From the NCBI GenBank assembly GCA_001414325.1, contig LLKB01000007.1, positions 1 to 64,000 of the forward strand: a DNA stretch of 64,000 nucleotides. The letters are read 5' to 3'. The position numbers and the translations under genes were made by a program. Below, piece by piece: positions 1 through 8,427 of this stretch. Within the stretch, counting starts at the first letter, position 1. Each line of letters begins with the position of its first letter. Below the pieces are notes generated by a model, which did not search any database, was not told the DNA's origin, and worked only from the letters and a program-made list of their open reading frames with translations. Source of the DNA: Butyribacter intestini. Its GTDB lineage: Bacteria > Bacillota > Clostridia > Lachnospirales > Lachnospiraceae.

Positions 1-66
1 ATCGAAAGGAAGTCGAAATATTCAATATACAGTTTTGAAGGTATCAGGTTTTACCTATACTAGAAT

Positions 67-140
67 GGCCTGGTGGCTCAGTTGGTTAGAGCGCCGCCCT
101 GTCACGGCGGAGGTCGAGGGTTCGAATCCCTTCCGGGTCG
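67..140 (+). tRNA. tRNA-Asp (GTC)
   Basis: Full cloverleaf of 74 nt: acceptor stem GGCCTGG paired with CCGGGTC, anticodon stem CCGCC/GGCGG around loop CTGTCAC, and a normal T arm (GGTTCGAATCC-type). No CCA is encoded. It is the first of seven tandem tRNA genes read in the same direction with short spacers, which suggests one transcript. The 66 bases before it hold no gene I recognise; they may be spacer after an rRNA operon, which I cannot confirm. Confidence 0.97.
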
Positions 141-148
141 TTTAAGTT

Positions 149-221
149 GGGATCTTAGCTCAGCTGGGAGAGCATCTGCCTTACAAGCAGAGGGTCACAG
201 GTTCGAGCCCTGTAGGTCCCA
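149..221 (+). tRNA. tRNA-Val (TAC)
   Basis: A 73-nt cloverleaf: acceptor GGGATCT pairs with AGGTCCC, anticodon stem TCTGC/GCAGA with TAC in the loop, T loop TTCGAGC. It starts 8 nt after tRNA-Asp, as expected for a processed polycistronic tRNA transcript. Confidence 0.97.
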
Positions 222-231
222 TTTATTTTTT

Positions 232-304
232 GCCGATGTGGCTCAATTGGCAGAGCAGCTGATTTGTAATCAGCAGGTTATCGGTTCGAGTCCGATCATC
301 GGCT
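232..304 (+). tRNA. tRNA-Thr (TGT)
   Basis: A 73-nt cloverleaf: acceptor GCCGATG/CATCGGC, anticodon stem CTGAT/ATCAG with TGT in the loop, T loop TTCGAGT. It is the third gene of the tandem cluster. Confidence 0.97.
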
Positions 305-331
305 TACACAATTGAATATTTGTTGTGTTAT

Positions 332-413
332 GGGCGGATTCCCGAGTGGCCAAAGGGGACAGACTGTAAATCTGCTGCTTTATGCTTCGATGGTTCGAAT
401 CCATCTCCGCCCA
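332..413 (+). tRNA. tRNA-Tyr (GTA)
   Basis: A class II tRNA of 82 nt with a long variable arm (CTGCTTTATGCTTCG region). Acceptor GGGCGGA pairs with TCCGCCC, and the anticodon loop is CTGTAAA (GTA). The long variable arm and anticodon together fix the identity as tyrosine. Confidence 0.97.
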
Positions 414-460
414 TTTACCTAAGTTGATAAACCGCAGAGTTTACCAAAAGGATTTAATGA

Positions 461-534
461 CGCGGGATGGAGCAGCTAGGAAGCTCGTCGGGCTCATAAC
501 CCGAAGGTCACAGGTTCAAATCCTGTTCCCGCTA
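461..534 (+). tRNA. Initiator tRNA-fMet (CAT)
   Basis: A 74-nt tRNA with CAT anticodon. Two initiator marks are visible: a mismatched first acceptor pair (C1 against T72) and three consecutive G-C pairs closing the anticodon stem (GGG/CCC around CTCATAA). These separate it from elongator tRNA-Met and tRNA-Ile2. Confidence 0.95.
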
Positions 535-557
535 CTTAGATAATTATTTATCTATAT

Positions 558-630
<73 letters not shown>

Positions 631-657
631 TTGAGGTAAAAACCTCATATTTTAGAT

Positions 658-730
658 GGGATACTAGCTCAGGTGGTAGAGCACTTGACTTTTAATCAAG
701 TTGTCGGGGGTTCGAATCCCCCGTGTCTCA
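658..730 (+). tRNA. tRNA-Lys (TTT)
   Basis: A 73-nt cloverleaf: acceptor GGGATAC paired with GTGTCTC (with G-T wobbles), anticodon stem CTTGA/TCAAG with TTT in the loop. It is the last gene of the cluster and is followed by a terminator. The window also holds two tRNA-Lys(CTT) genes at 55907 and 62705. Confidence 0.96.
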
Positions 731-750
731 TTGAAATAATAAAAGTAAAA

Positions 751-787
751 AAGGATTTATTACGATTTCGTAGTAAGTCCTTTTTTT
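751..787 (+). terminator. Terminator of the tRNA cluster
   Basis: A hairpin with arms AAGGATTTATTACG and CGTAGTAAGTCCTT (two G-T wobbles), followed directly by seven T residues. It sits 20 nt after the last tRNA and closes the cluster. Confidence 0.9.
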
Positions 788-1102
788 ATCGATCTAATAT
801 GTTGCCGTACATAATGTACTAAGCTTATATATTTTGTTAAAGATTTTTAGAGATAAATATTAATAAAAAAAGAAGATTTATGACAAAGATTTCTTTCCAG
901 CGTGTAAAGAAATCACATTACATATAATAACAATTACTACATACAATATTTATTAGAAACTTTGTTGGAGATTTTATAAAAGTTATTCTAGTAAACAACT
1001 TATAAATAATAAAATACATATTAAAAGCTGTTAAGAGCTTAACTTATCTGTTGGAAGCTGGAAATATGATTTAAAAGTTTAAAAAGTTTGGAGACAAATT
1101 GT
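788..1102. other. Gene-free A/T-rich stretch
   Basis: No open reading frame, tRNA or strong hairpin is visible here. The last bases hold a GGAG ribosome-binding site (1090-1093) for the next gene, so the segment probably contains that gene's promoter, which I could not pin down. Confidence 0.4.
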
Positions 1103-2029
1103 ATGTTGATGGATAATAAAAAAAGTAATTTGAGTATTAGTTCCAATAAAAATTCTATGGCAGAAAAAAAGATAACAGGAAAAGAAAAAGAGGACAAGGA
1201 AAATATTAAGGAAAGTGAAAACATAAAAGAGAAGAAAAATACAAATAAGTTTGAAAACATGAATAACAAGAAAAATACAAATAAGTTTAAAAATATAAAA
1301 AACAGTGAGAAAGTAAAGAAATATAAAAATATAAATGAAATTGGGGATATAAAAAAGAAGAAAAATAATAAGGATATAAATGAGTTTGAAAATATAAAAA
1401 AGTTTTACAAAAGTTATGTTGTGATAGGATTTTTTGTTGTTGGGATATTGGGAACGCTGTTTCATTTTGTGTATGATTGGTCGGGTCAAATGTGGTTTGT
1501 TGGATTGTTTGTACCTGTTAATGAGTCAACATGGGAACATATGAAGCTGTTGTTTGTACCTATGCTTATTTATATTATGCTTGGCAATTTGTATATTAAA
1601 AGACAGGAATTTATGCAAAGTAAAAAATATAAGGAAAAAAACAGAAGTAATAATATCAAGATAAATAGGGATATATATGGTTACAATGCGGAAATAGTAA
1701 ATGACAGGCAAGATAAAAATAATGAGCTGCATCAGATAGGATATACAGGACTGTTTGGAAATATATTCGGTACATGGAGCATACCGTTTTTGTTTTACGG
1801 ATATAAGGGAATACTCGGCTTTGAAATTGCATGGGTAGATATAAGTACATTTTTTGTTGCTGTCTTAATTGCGTTTGCAGTGCAATATCATGTGTTGATA
1901 TATTCATATAAAAAACAGACACAAAATTGTGGAAAAACAGTGTTGATTGTTAATCTGGCACAGCTTTTTGTCTTTGTATTGTTGACATATCATCCACTTA
2001 ATCTGGGGATTTTTATAAGTCCAGTGTAA
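1103..2029 (+). CDS. Membrane protein, DUF6512-like, with Lys/Asn/Glu-rich N-terminal extension
   Basis: The start is the ATG at 1103, because GGAGA lies 8 nt before it; an in-frame TTG at 1088 overlaps that site. The protein is about 308 aa. The first ~95 residues are extremely hydrophilic (K, N, E, I) with a repeated KKNTNKF phrase. After that come four to five hydrophobic segments carrying a motif like VNESTWEHMKLLF, which I associate from memory with a small Firmicutes integral-membrane family of unknown function (DUF6512). A second hydrophilic insertion lies near residues 175-215. The function is unknown. The hydrophilic blocks look like A-rich low-complexity expansions, because the membrane core would be complete without them. 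Confidence 0.7.
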   Translation: MLMDNKKSNLSISSNKNSMAEKKITGKEKEDKENIKESENIKEKKNTNKFENMNNKKNTNKFKNIKNSEKVKKYKNINEIGDIKKKKNNKDINEFENIKKFYKSYVVIGFFVVGILGTLFHFVYDWSGQMWFVGLFVPVNESTWEHMKLLFVPMLIYIMLGNLYIKRQEFMQSKKYKEKNRSNNIKINRDIYGYNAEIVNDRQDKNNELHQIGYTGLFGNIFGTWSIPFLFYGYKGILGFEIAWVDISTFFVAVLIAFAVQYHVLIYSYKKQTQNCGKTVLIVNLAQLFVFVLLTYHPLNLGIFISPV

Positions 2030-2040
2030 AACTTGAAATA

Positions 2041-2250
2041 ACGCAGTTATAATATATGGACAAAAGTAAAAAGTTTTCATTGTTTAAAAGCAACAAGGTA
2101 AAGTAATTATTATATAAAGACAAAAATAAAAGGCAGTTATAATATAAAGATATAAATAAAAGGCAGTTATAATATAAAAACAAAATCTAAAAGTTGAAAT
2201 ATGATAAAAAAACAACTAAAAGCTGTTACACTTAAAGACAACAACCAAAA
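2041..2250. repeat. Seven degenerate 30-bp tandem repeat units
   Basis: From 2041 to 2250 the sequence repeats with an exact 30-bp period. The best units are 2041-2070, 2101-2130, 2131-2160 and 2161-2190, with the form (A)GGCAGTTATAATATAAAG followed by ACAAAAATAAA. Units at 2071, 2191 and 2221 are more decayed. The array lies between the membrane protein and the glycoside hydrolase. Each good unit contains TTATAATATAA, which resembles a -10 box. There are no spacers between units, so this is not a CRISPR array. Confidence 0.85.
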
Positions 2251-2438
2251 ACTGATATTTTAGTGGCAGAATGTGTTTTAGGTATGTTATAATGAGTATG
2301 TTTATGTGGAAGTTTTTATTAAATCTGATTGATGGGCGATAAAATATATATAGAAATAGTGATAGATATAGCCCTAGCAAAGCCATATGCTTCAACATAT
2401 GGGAATGTCATATAATAAATATCAGAGAATAAAAAGAA

Positions 2439-3890
2439 ATGAGGAAGTTTATGGAGAGTTTAAAGAGAATTACTTTAAATCCTGCTAAGTGCGGTCTTGA
2501 CTTAGGGGATGGTAGTGAGCGAGCCGAATATGTAAATCAGGATTACATATTGAATGTGCTCGGCAGACCTCACAGAAATATTGGGATTATGTACACCTAT
2601 TATCCTAAGGATAAGGAATGGCCTCAGAGGATAAGTGAGGCTTGCAAGGATATGGAAATTCATTTTCAGTGGGATTATCCGTATGACGATTATTTCCCTT
2701 ACCTTGGTGGCATTGGCGGCAGTATGGATGGTGAGCCGTTTACTTTTATGCGTGATATAAGGAAGCACGGACAGGATGTTGCACTGACACTTACGATTGA
2801 CTGTTCTTTGGAGGATGAATATCTCAGGCAGATTGCAAAGGAACTTAGAACTTTTGGAAGAATGAGACTTCGTATAAACCATGAGTGCACAGGTGACTGG
2901 TTTACACACAATCAGAGATTTTCATATCAGGATATTGGTGATTTTTTTGTAAGATTTGCAAAGATTGTCAAGGAGGAAGCTCCAAATGTATCTATTGTGT
3001 ATTGTGGAGGTTCAGTTACAAGTCTTGATGATGATGCACCTATCCAGTACGAGAAGGAGTTCACGGAGGCATACAAAGTGGCGGATTACTGGTCAAATGA
3101 CTGTTATCTTGCACTTCATTACGGCTGGCCGTTTGATGTTTGCGAGAAAGGCGGAGACAGCTATGCAGTGACACCGCTTGATACATTTGTGGAAAGGCTT
3201 GAAAAGACTTCAAAGCGTCTTACAAAGGTTGCTGACAATGTATGCAAACCTCTTGTTATATCTGAGTTTAACACGGATGGAGATGTGACAGGTCCGAGAC
3301 GACAGGGTGAGTCAATTAAGAGATTTGTTGAAAGAATAAAATCGGATGATGCGGATTGGTTTGATGGTTTTTCTATGTACCAGTTTAGAGACAGAGGACG
3401 GCTTGGTCTTGAAATCGAAGATCCAAACAATAAATCTGTTGGAATAGCACAGCCGTTACTTAAACAGTATCAGGAAATTTTGAAAGACCCTTATTTCCAG
3501 CCGGTTATCGAGGAAAAAGATAAGTTGGAACTCCCTGCAAAGATGCGCTGGGGCGGTTCTGAGGACGCAGACGGTGTTGCCATTGATATTAAGATGGAAG
3601 GAAATCCGGAATTTTTTGAGATTACTTTTGAAGAAGAACTTAATATCATGATGGAGATAAACGGAAAGTGGTTCTATAAAGCACCTGAGACTAAGACAGT
3701 TGACCTTATGCCTGCGTTCTTTGATTCGGAGGTAAAAGATGGACAGGTTCTTACATTGAAGATGTTTGCACCACCGGCAACAGGTGAAAATGACGAAAGT
3801 CAGGGCGATGACTGGGCAGTTAATTATTATACTGAGATGAAAAAAATGCCTGAACTTCGTATCAGATATGAGGCTGTCGAGGAGTTATAA
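2439..3890 (+). CDS. Putative glycoside hydrolase (clan GH-A/GH26-like fold), cytoplasmic
   Basis: 483 aa, no signal peptide, so probably intracellular. Two acidic motifs are spaced as in retaining clan-A hydrolases: RINHECTGDW, with Glu149 as the likely acid/base, and PLVISEFNTDG, with Glu276 as the likely nucleophile. Aromatic residues (WSNDCY, HYGWPF) surround them. The last ~110 residues look like a beta-rich accessory domain. The substrate cannot be read from the sequence; a beta-mannan or xylan-type oligosaccharide is only a guess. A glucokinase follows in the same direction 368 bp later, which suits sugar use. The start is uncertain: the ATG at 2439 has a weak site, while the ATG at 2451 is preceded by AGGAAG at short spacing. 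Confidence 0.65.
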   Translation: MRKFMESLKRITLNPAKCGLDLGDGSERAEYVNQDYILNVLGRPHRNIGIMYTYYPKDKEWPQRISEACKDMEIHFQWDYPYDDYFPYLGGIGGSMDGEPFTFMRDIRKHGQDVALTLTIDCSLEDEYLRQIAKELRTFGRMRLRINHECTGDWFTHNQRFSYQDIGDFFVRFAKIVKEEAPNVSIVYCGGSVTSLDDDAPIQYEKEFTEAYKVADYWSNDCYLALHYGWPFDVCEKGGDSYAVTPLDTFVERLEKTSKRLTKVADNVCKPLVISEFNTDGDVTGPRRQGESIKRFVERIKSDDADWFDGFSMYQFRDRGRLGLEIEDPNNKSVGIAQPLLKQYQEILKDPYFQPVIEEKDKLELPAKMRWGGSEDADGVAIDIKMEGNPEFFEITFEEELNIMMEINGKWFYKAPETKTVDLMPAFFDSEVKDGQVLTLKMFAPPATGENDESQGDDWAVNYYTEMKKMPELRIRYEAVEEL

Positions 3891-4258
3891 TAACCGGTTT
3901 CAAATTTTATCATAGTAAAATATAAATAAAGCTGCAATTTAAAGTAGTGGTATAACAAGAGTATGAAAATATAAAAAATACAAGTAATATTGTAAAGAGA
4001 TTAAAGTGCTGTTGTAAATTATATAGAAACAATGTTTTAGTCAATAAGTTGCAACTCTATAAATAGGTGCAGATAATTTTTAGCGGTTGCATTAAAGGTG
4101 TGAATAGTACTGATATTTAAATTGGTATATAAGTATTACGAGTAATAAGCAGTAAAATGTAATATAAAAATAGTAAAAAATTATATACATAATAACTAAC
4201 GGTGATTAGAAAAAATTGTATTAAGAAAATATTGTAATAAAAAGAAAGGTGGAACAAT
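3891..4258. other. Gene-free A/T-rich intergenic region
   Basis: 368 bases without a credible reading frame or strong hairpin. AAAGGTGG at 4247-4254 is the ribosome-binding site of the glucokinase. The glycoside hydrolase and glucokinase may therefore be transcribed separately. Confidence 0.4.
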
Positions 4259-5206
4259 ATGACAAAGTATATTTATGGAATTGATATAGGTGGAACTACG
4301 GTCAAGATGGGACTTTTTGACGAAAAGGGCGATATGCTTGAAAAGTGGGAAATTGTTACCAGAAAAGAAAATAATGGAGAAAATATTCTTCCTGACATTG
4401 TGAAGTCTATTAAGGAAAAGAATACAGAGAAATCTATTGAGACAGACGATATTCTCGGTATTGGCATGGGTGTTCCGGGGCCTATAACAGAGGACGGACG
4501 AGTTCTTAAGTGTGCAAATCTCGGCTGGGGGATTTTCTCGGTTGCAGATGAGATGAGTAAACTTACCGGAGTTGAGAAAGTTAAGGTTGGTAATGATGCA
4601 AATGTTGCAGCTCTTGGTGAGCAGTGGCGTGGCGGCGGACGCGGTTTTGACAATATCGTTATGGTTACGCTTGGAACAGGTGTAGGTGGTGGAATTATTA
4701 TGGATGGCAAAATCCTTACCGGTGAGAATGGAGCTGCCGGTGAGATAGGTCATATAACTGTAAATCCTAAAGAAACTCTTACCTGCGGATGCGGGTGTAA
4801 GGGTTGTCTTGAACAGTATAGTTCGGCAACAGGTGTTATAAGAATGGCTAAAGAGCGTCTTGAAGCGTCTGACAAGCCGTCAGAGCTTAGAAAATTTTCT
4901 GCTGATGAAATAGGTGGCAAAGAGGTTTTTGACGCTTATAAGGCAGGAGACGAGCTTGCAGCAGAAGCAGTAAATGAGTTTGCTATATATCTTGGAATGG
5001 GACTCGGAAATGTAGCTTCAGTAGTTGACACACAGGCATTTGTAATCGGTGGAGGACTTTCTAAGAATGGTCCTGTAGTTATCGACATTGTTAAAGAGCA
5101 GTATAGGAAGAATGTAATGTTTGCACTTAAAAATACAGAGTTCAGACTTGCGGAGCTTGGAAATGATGCTGGAATGTACGGTGCAGTACGCATGGTACTC
5201 CAGTAA
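4259..5206 (+). CDS. glcK: ROK-family glucokinase
   Basis: 315 aa. It phosphorylates glucose to glucose-6-phosphate with ATP in the cytoplasm. Visible motifs in order: phosphate-binding DIGGTTVKMG at residues 8-17; GVPGP; NDANVAALGE, with the catalytic Asp; GTGVGGG; the substrate Glu/His region GEIGHITV; and the ROK zinc site CGCGCKGCLEQ. The length is typical for the family. It could also act on N-acetylmannosamine or another hexose, but the Firmicutes glucokinase pattern fits best. It converges on the agrC gene, with a nested inverted repeat between them. Confidence 0.9.
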   Translation: MTKYIYGIDIGGTTVKMGLFDEKGDMLEKWEIVTRKENNGENILPDIVKSIKEKNTEKSIETDDILGIGMGVPGPITEDGRVLKCANLGWGIFSVADEMSKLTGVEKVKVGNDANVAALGEQWRGGGRGFDNIVMVTLGTGVGGGIIMDGKILTGENGAAGEIGHITVNPKETLTCGCGCKGCLEQYSSATGVIRMAKERLEASDKPSELRKFSADEIGGKEVFDAYKAGDELAAEAVNEFAIYLGMGLGNVASVVDTQAFVIGGGLSKNGPVVIDIVKEQYRKNVMFALKNTEFRLAELGNDAGMYGAVRMVLQ

Positions 5207-5242
5207 TTTTTGGTAAAGAAAATCATTGAATAAAATTTAAAA

Positions 5243-5395
5243 TAAAACACGAAAGTCTATGAAAAACTTTGTAAAATTCATGAATTTTACAAAGTATGAA
5301 TGCAGATAAACATTCCCACGACTCTAGTGCATAGAGTATTAGGCAGTGGGGAAAGGTGTTACTTATGCAGACAAAAAACAGACTTTCGTGTTTTA
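5243..5395. terminator. Large nested inverted repeat between convergent genes
   Basis: Outer arms of 16 bp (5243-5258, TAAAACACGAAAGTCT, and 5380-5395, its exact reverse complement) enclose about 120 nt. Inside are a perfect 30-bp palindrome (5266-5295) and a second hairpin (CCCAC 5315-5319 with GTGGG 5346-5350; inner ACTCTA/TAGAGT). The outer stem is followed by A/T runs on both sides, so it can end transcripts from glcK and from agrC. The agrC stop codon lies inside the right arm. The internal structures are more than a simple terminator needs. Confidence 0.7.
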
Positions 5396-6742
5396 AAAAT
5401 TCTCAGGTATATTTAACTTGCGTCTAAGTTCAGTATCAGTAATTATAGGATAGATTATTATTGTTTCAAAAATCTCAGATTCGGTATAACAACTATAAAC
5501 ACCCTTGTACTTATCCGAAGTGTTTATGATATTGGTAATTCCATAGCCGTGGTAATATTCATTTGGGTCGATTTTTTTCTCTTTTTCGGCATCTACGGCA
5601 ACGCGGGTGTTTTTGACATGAACGACAAACTGAAAGTCATCTGTATATAGATCTATATTGATATGCCTTGAGTTTGCATTCGTTATTTTTCTTACGGCAT
5701 TAAAACTGTTATCCATAAGATTTCCAATAATTATACAAAGGTCATAATCCTTTACGGGAATTGTTTTTGCGTTAATTTTAATATTTGTGTTAAGTTGTAT
5801 GCCCTCGGCTTTTGCCATGTTAATGTAATTGCTAATAAATGCGTCAATAACAAGATTTCCGGTATTTATGCGGCTATATGAGTTCTCGATATCAGCTACA
5901 GATGTATCAATGTAATTATCAATGTTGTCGAGTGTGTTGTTTTTTATGCAGTCTTTTATATAGAAAAGGTGCTTTTTTGTGTCGTGAACAACGCTTCTTG
6001 TTGCTTTGTAGGCAGAAGAAAGCTGATTATATTTTTCAGTCTGAAAAAAAAGCTGTTTTGTTATAACTTTTTCGTGTTCTTTCAAAAATATTACCTGTAC
6101 TATATTGTTTAATAGAAAATAATTAACAATATTTAGTATGATAAGCATAAAATAAAATATCAGCAATCTGTATTGATTTGACTTATCGAGAACCTGTGAA
6201 ATAGGTGTTGTGATGTACAATATAAATGATATGACCGGAGTTACAAAAACAGAGAAGTTGTAGGTCATATTTTGCGATACGGATTTGCGGTTAAATAAAA
6301 TCTTAAGTCCTAATATAAAAATAAAGGATAAGATATTAGAAATAAAATTTACATATATGTCAGTATAGTCAGCGTTAGTCTGTATGATATGCTGAAGATG
6401 AGGTAAAATAAAATTTACTGACAATCCCTCGATTGCACCAAGAGAAATATGGTAGCTTATTGATATGAAAAGTCTTGATGAGAGTGATGCAGTATAATAA
6501 AATGACAGTATAAAAGTGGATAATATACTTATAAATGAATTTAATATTATCTTTATTATGGAATATACATTTAAAAAGTTAAGCAGATTAAAAATGCTAA
6601 ATGATTCTATGACGATAAATCCAAGCAGATATAATACAAATGGAATTTCTTTTTTGCGTTCTTTATAAAATACGGTAAAATACAGTATTAAAAGACATAT
6701 GTCGGATATGCCTATAAGTGCTAAAAACATAAAATTAAACAT
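5393..6742 (-). CDS. agrC: AgrC-like GHKL sensor histidine kinase, locus 1
   Basis: About 449 aa. The start is the ATG at 6742, with GAGG just upstream; the longer TTG start at 6763 overlaps that site. The N-terminal half has six to seven membrane helices that would sense the cyclic peptide made by the neighbouring agrD/agrB. The C-terminal half is a cytoplasmic kinase: H-box VVHDTKKH, N-box IIGNLMDNSFNA and G-box HGYGITNI, all of the GHKL type. It is the last gene of agrB-agrA-agrC on the minus strand. It should phosphorylate the LytTR regulator encoded immediately upstream. A paralogue with the same layout is at 43750-45072. Confidence 0.9.
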   Translation of the reverse strand: MFNFMFLALIGISDICLLILYFTVFYKERKKEIPFVLYLLGFIVIESFSIFNLLNFLNVYSIIKIILNSFISILSTFILSFYYTASLSSRLFISISYHISLGAIEGLSVNFILPHLQHIIQTNADYTDIYVNFISNILSFIFILGLKILFNRKSVSQNMTYNFSVFVTPVISFILYITTPISQVLDKSNQYRLLIFYFMLIILNIVNYFLLNNIVQVIFLKEHEKVITKQLFFQTEKYNQLSSAYKATRSVVHDTKKHLFYIKDCIKNNTLDNIDNYIDTSVADIENSYSRINTGNLVIDAFISNYINMAKAEGIQLNTNIKINAKTIPVKDYDLCIIIGNLMDNSFNAVRKITNANSRHINIDLYTDDFQFVVHVKNTRVAVDAEKEKKIDPNEYYHGYGITNIINTSDKYKGVYSCYTESEIFETIIIYPIITDTELRRKLNIPENF

Positions 6743-6783
6743 AAAAACCTCATTTCTTAACAAATTATTTTAAAATAACCAAA

Positions 6784-7527
6784 TCAGTTGAAGATATTTA
6801 ATGTCTTTTTGGCAAAGAAACTGCGAACCTGTTTTTGATAGTGTCTGCTGAGAGGGAGAGTGTCTCCATTTGTCATGATTAGAGAGGTTTTCTCGACAAT
6901 ATGGATGTGGTTCAGATTGACAAGTGTGCCGCGGTATGGTGTCAAAAAATGTGTTTTACCGAGTTTATTTTCCCATTCATTGATTGTTCCATTGCAATAA
7001 ACATCATCATTTTTTAGAATAAAGTGCAAGGCATTTTTTTCAGTTTTAATTGCTTCTATATAAATAATGTCATCCGTATTTACAATGATTTTTTGGTGTG
7101 TATTTGTAGGAATTATTATCTTGTGTATAACAGAGTCCTCTATGGATTTGATTAGTTTTTTTATTATTATGCAAAAATCGTTGTAGTTGAGTGGTTTTGA
7201 GAGATAATAAAAAGCCTGGACATCAAAACTGTCCTGCATATATTCAGGATAATGGCTGACAAATACGATACGGACATTTTTGTCACCAAGCATACGGATT
7301 TTTTTGGCGAGCTCAATACCTGTGATTTCAGGCATTTCAACATCAAGAAATAAAATATGATATGTCTCAGGTTTTGTATAAGCAGAAAGAAGTTCTTTTG
7401 CAGAGGTGAACTTGTCTATCTGAAATGAATAATCTTTCTCTGAGTCAATATCATAGGTTTTGAGGTAGTCTGCAAGTATTGTTGTATATTCAGATTCATC
7501 ATCACATATTCCAATTTTTAAGAGCAT
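6784..7527 (-). CDS. agrA: AgrA-like LytTR response regulator, locus 1
   Basis: 247 aa. Receiver domain at residues ~3-125 with the acidic pair DDE near residue 9, phospho-Asp in LFLDVEMPEITG and the conserved Lys in YYLSKPLN. The C-terminal LytTR DNA-binding domain (residues ~140-240) carries TPYRGTLVNLNHI and LPLSRHYQKQVR. Phosphorylated by AgrC, it is expected to bind the paired 21-bp-spaced repeats at 8219-8323 and activate both agrD and agrB. The ribosome-binding site AAAGGA precedes the ATG at 7527. Confidence 0.9.
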   Translation of the reverse strand: MLLKIGICDDESEYTTILADYLKTYDIDSEKDYSFQIDKFTSAKELLSAYTKPETYHILFLDVEMPEITGIELAKKIRMLGDKNVRIVFVSHYPEYMQDSFDVQAFYYLSKPLNYNDFCIIIKKLIKSIEDSVIHKIIIPTNTHQKIIVNTDDIIYIEAIKTEKNALHFILKNDDVYCNGTINEWENKLGKTHFLTPYRGTLVNLNHIHIVEKTSLIMTNGDTLPLSRHYQKQVRSFFAKKTLNIFN

Positions 7528-7548
7528 AGTTTTAATCCTTTCATCAAT

Positions 7549-8136
7549 TCAAATGTTTGTAGTCTTTTTTTCTAAAATATAACCTGCTACAATATTTATT
7601 AAATTTATCAACATACATATGGCAAGTGTTCCGTATAATCTTTGCAGGTTGTGTAAATAAAAAAATATGTAAAGTATTGTTAAGATAACGCAGAACAGCA
7701 GGCAGCGTTTTTTTAGCGAAATTTTTCGCTCAGGAGTCATAGGTCTGTTTTTGGTGCCGACAGGGGATAAAACAGCTATTACAGACAGTGATATTGCAAA
7801 GGCAGCAGTCCATTGCCATGTAAGTGCGGAGGATATTGCACCTGAATAAAGCACAAATACAAAGGTGATAAGTGAAAGTATGGCACACCGTTTTGGAGTG
7901 GATGCATGAAATCCGCCGCCGAAAGAGCGAAGTGGTGTAAAAACAGCCAAAAATATAAGTGTTTCAGGCAGTTTGTGTGAAAACACACCATATAAGACTG
8001 CAAATATAAACAGGAAAAACAATTCTATAATATAGTCAAGACAATAAGAATAAATAGGAATTTCCTGCTCGGAGATTATATTATTGGCAGATAATGTTTC
8101 AGCAATAGATGAACTTATTTTTTTTGATATAATCAT
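7549..8136 (-). CDS. agrB: AgrB-like peptide-processing membrane protease, locus 1
   Basis: 195 aa, polytopic. AgrB proteins are Cys proteases in the membrane that cleave the AgrD precursor and form the thiolactone ring. The catalytic His and Cys are visible in FGGGFHASTPKRCAI, seven residues apart as in the family. It is first in the agrBAC operon, with ribosome-binding site AGAGGA. The gene is divergent from agrD (8428) instead of being co-directional with it as in staphylococci. Confidence 0.92.
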   Translation of the reverse strand: MIISKKISSSIAETLSANNIISEQEIPIYSYCLDYIIELFFLFIFAVLYGVFSHKLPETLIFLAVFTPLRSFGGGFHASTPKRCAILSLITFVFVLYSGAISSALTWQWTAAFAISLSVIAVLSPVGTKNRPMTPERKISLKKRCLLFCVILTILYIFFYLHNLQRLYGTLAICMLINLINIVAGYILEKKTTNI

Positions 8137-8182
8137 TTGTTCCTCTTTTCTGTTAAAAGTATAACTCAGATTTTGTTATTTC

Positions 8183-8358
8183 ATTATAAAACATTTTTAT
8201 ATAAATAACTATAGAATTGGACTGAGAGGTCAAAATTGGGGTGTGAGAGGTAAATTTTTATGAAAAAATGACCAAAAAACTCAATTTTTTGCATTTCAGT
8301 CCTGTATTTCGACCTCTCAGTCCTAATTTCGTTCACAACTCATTTTTTGTGGTATAGT
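8183..8358. promoter_or_regulatory. Divergent agr promoter region with symmetrical LytTR-type operator, locus 1
   Basis: Words of the form GGACTGAGAGGT occur at 8219-8230, with a partner (TGAGAGGT core) shifted exactly 21 bp at 8244-8251. The mirror image occurs on the other strand: GACCTCTCAGTCC at 8311-8323 and its 21-bp partner at 8291-8302. GGACTGAGAGGTC/GACCTCTCAGTCC form a perfect 13-bp inverted repeat. LytTR regulators bind direct repeats of this spacing. A -10 box TATAAT for agrB lies 30 bp to the left (8183-8188, minus strand), and TATAGT for agrD lies 29 bp to the right (8353-8358). No good -35 box is seen on the agrD side, which suits activator-dependent promoters. Confidence 0.8.
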
Positions 8359-8427
8359 TAAATTACATTGGAAAACGATTGAAAAAAGTTTCCTGATGAA
8401 ATTTTAAAGAAAGGAGAAAAATGAACT

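Noticed and set aside
1..66. End of an rRNA gene
   Set aside because: No 5S or 23S 3' end motif could be recognised; only spacer-like sequence is seen.
73..315. 80-codon open frame over the first tRNAs
   Set aside because: It lies entirely within tRNA-Asp, tRNA-Val and tRNA-Thr sequence; frames open through tRNA genes by chance.
1079..1489. 136-codon minus-strand frame rich in Phe and Ile
   Set aside because: It is the antisense shadow of the Lys/Asn-rich start of the membrane protein.
2041..2250. CRISPR array
   Set aside because: Repeat units follow each other directly with no spacers, and no cas genes are near.
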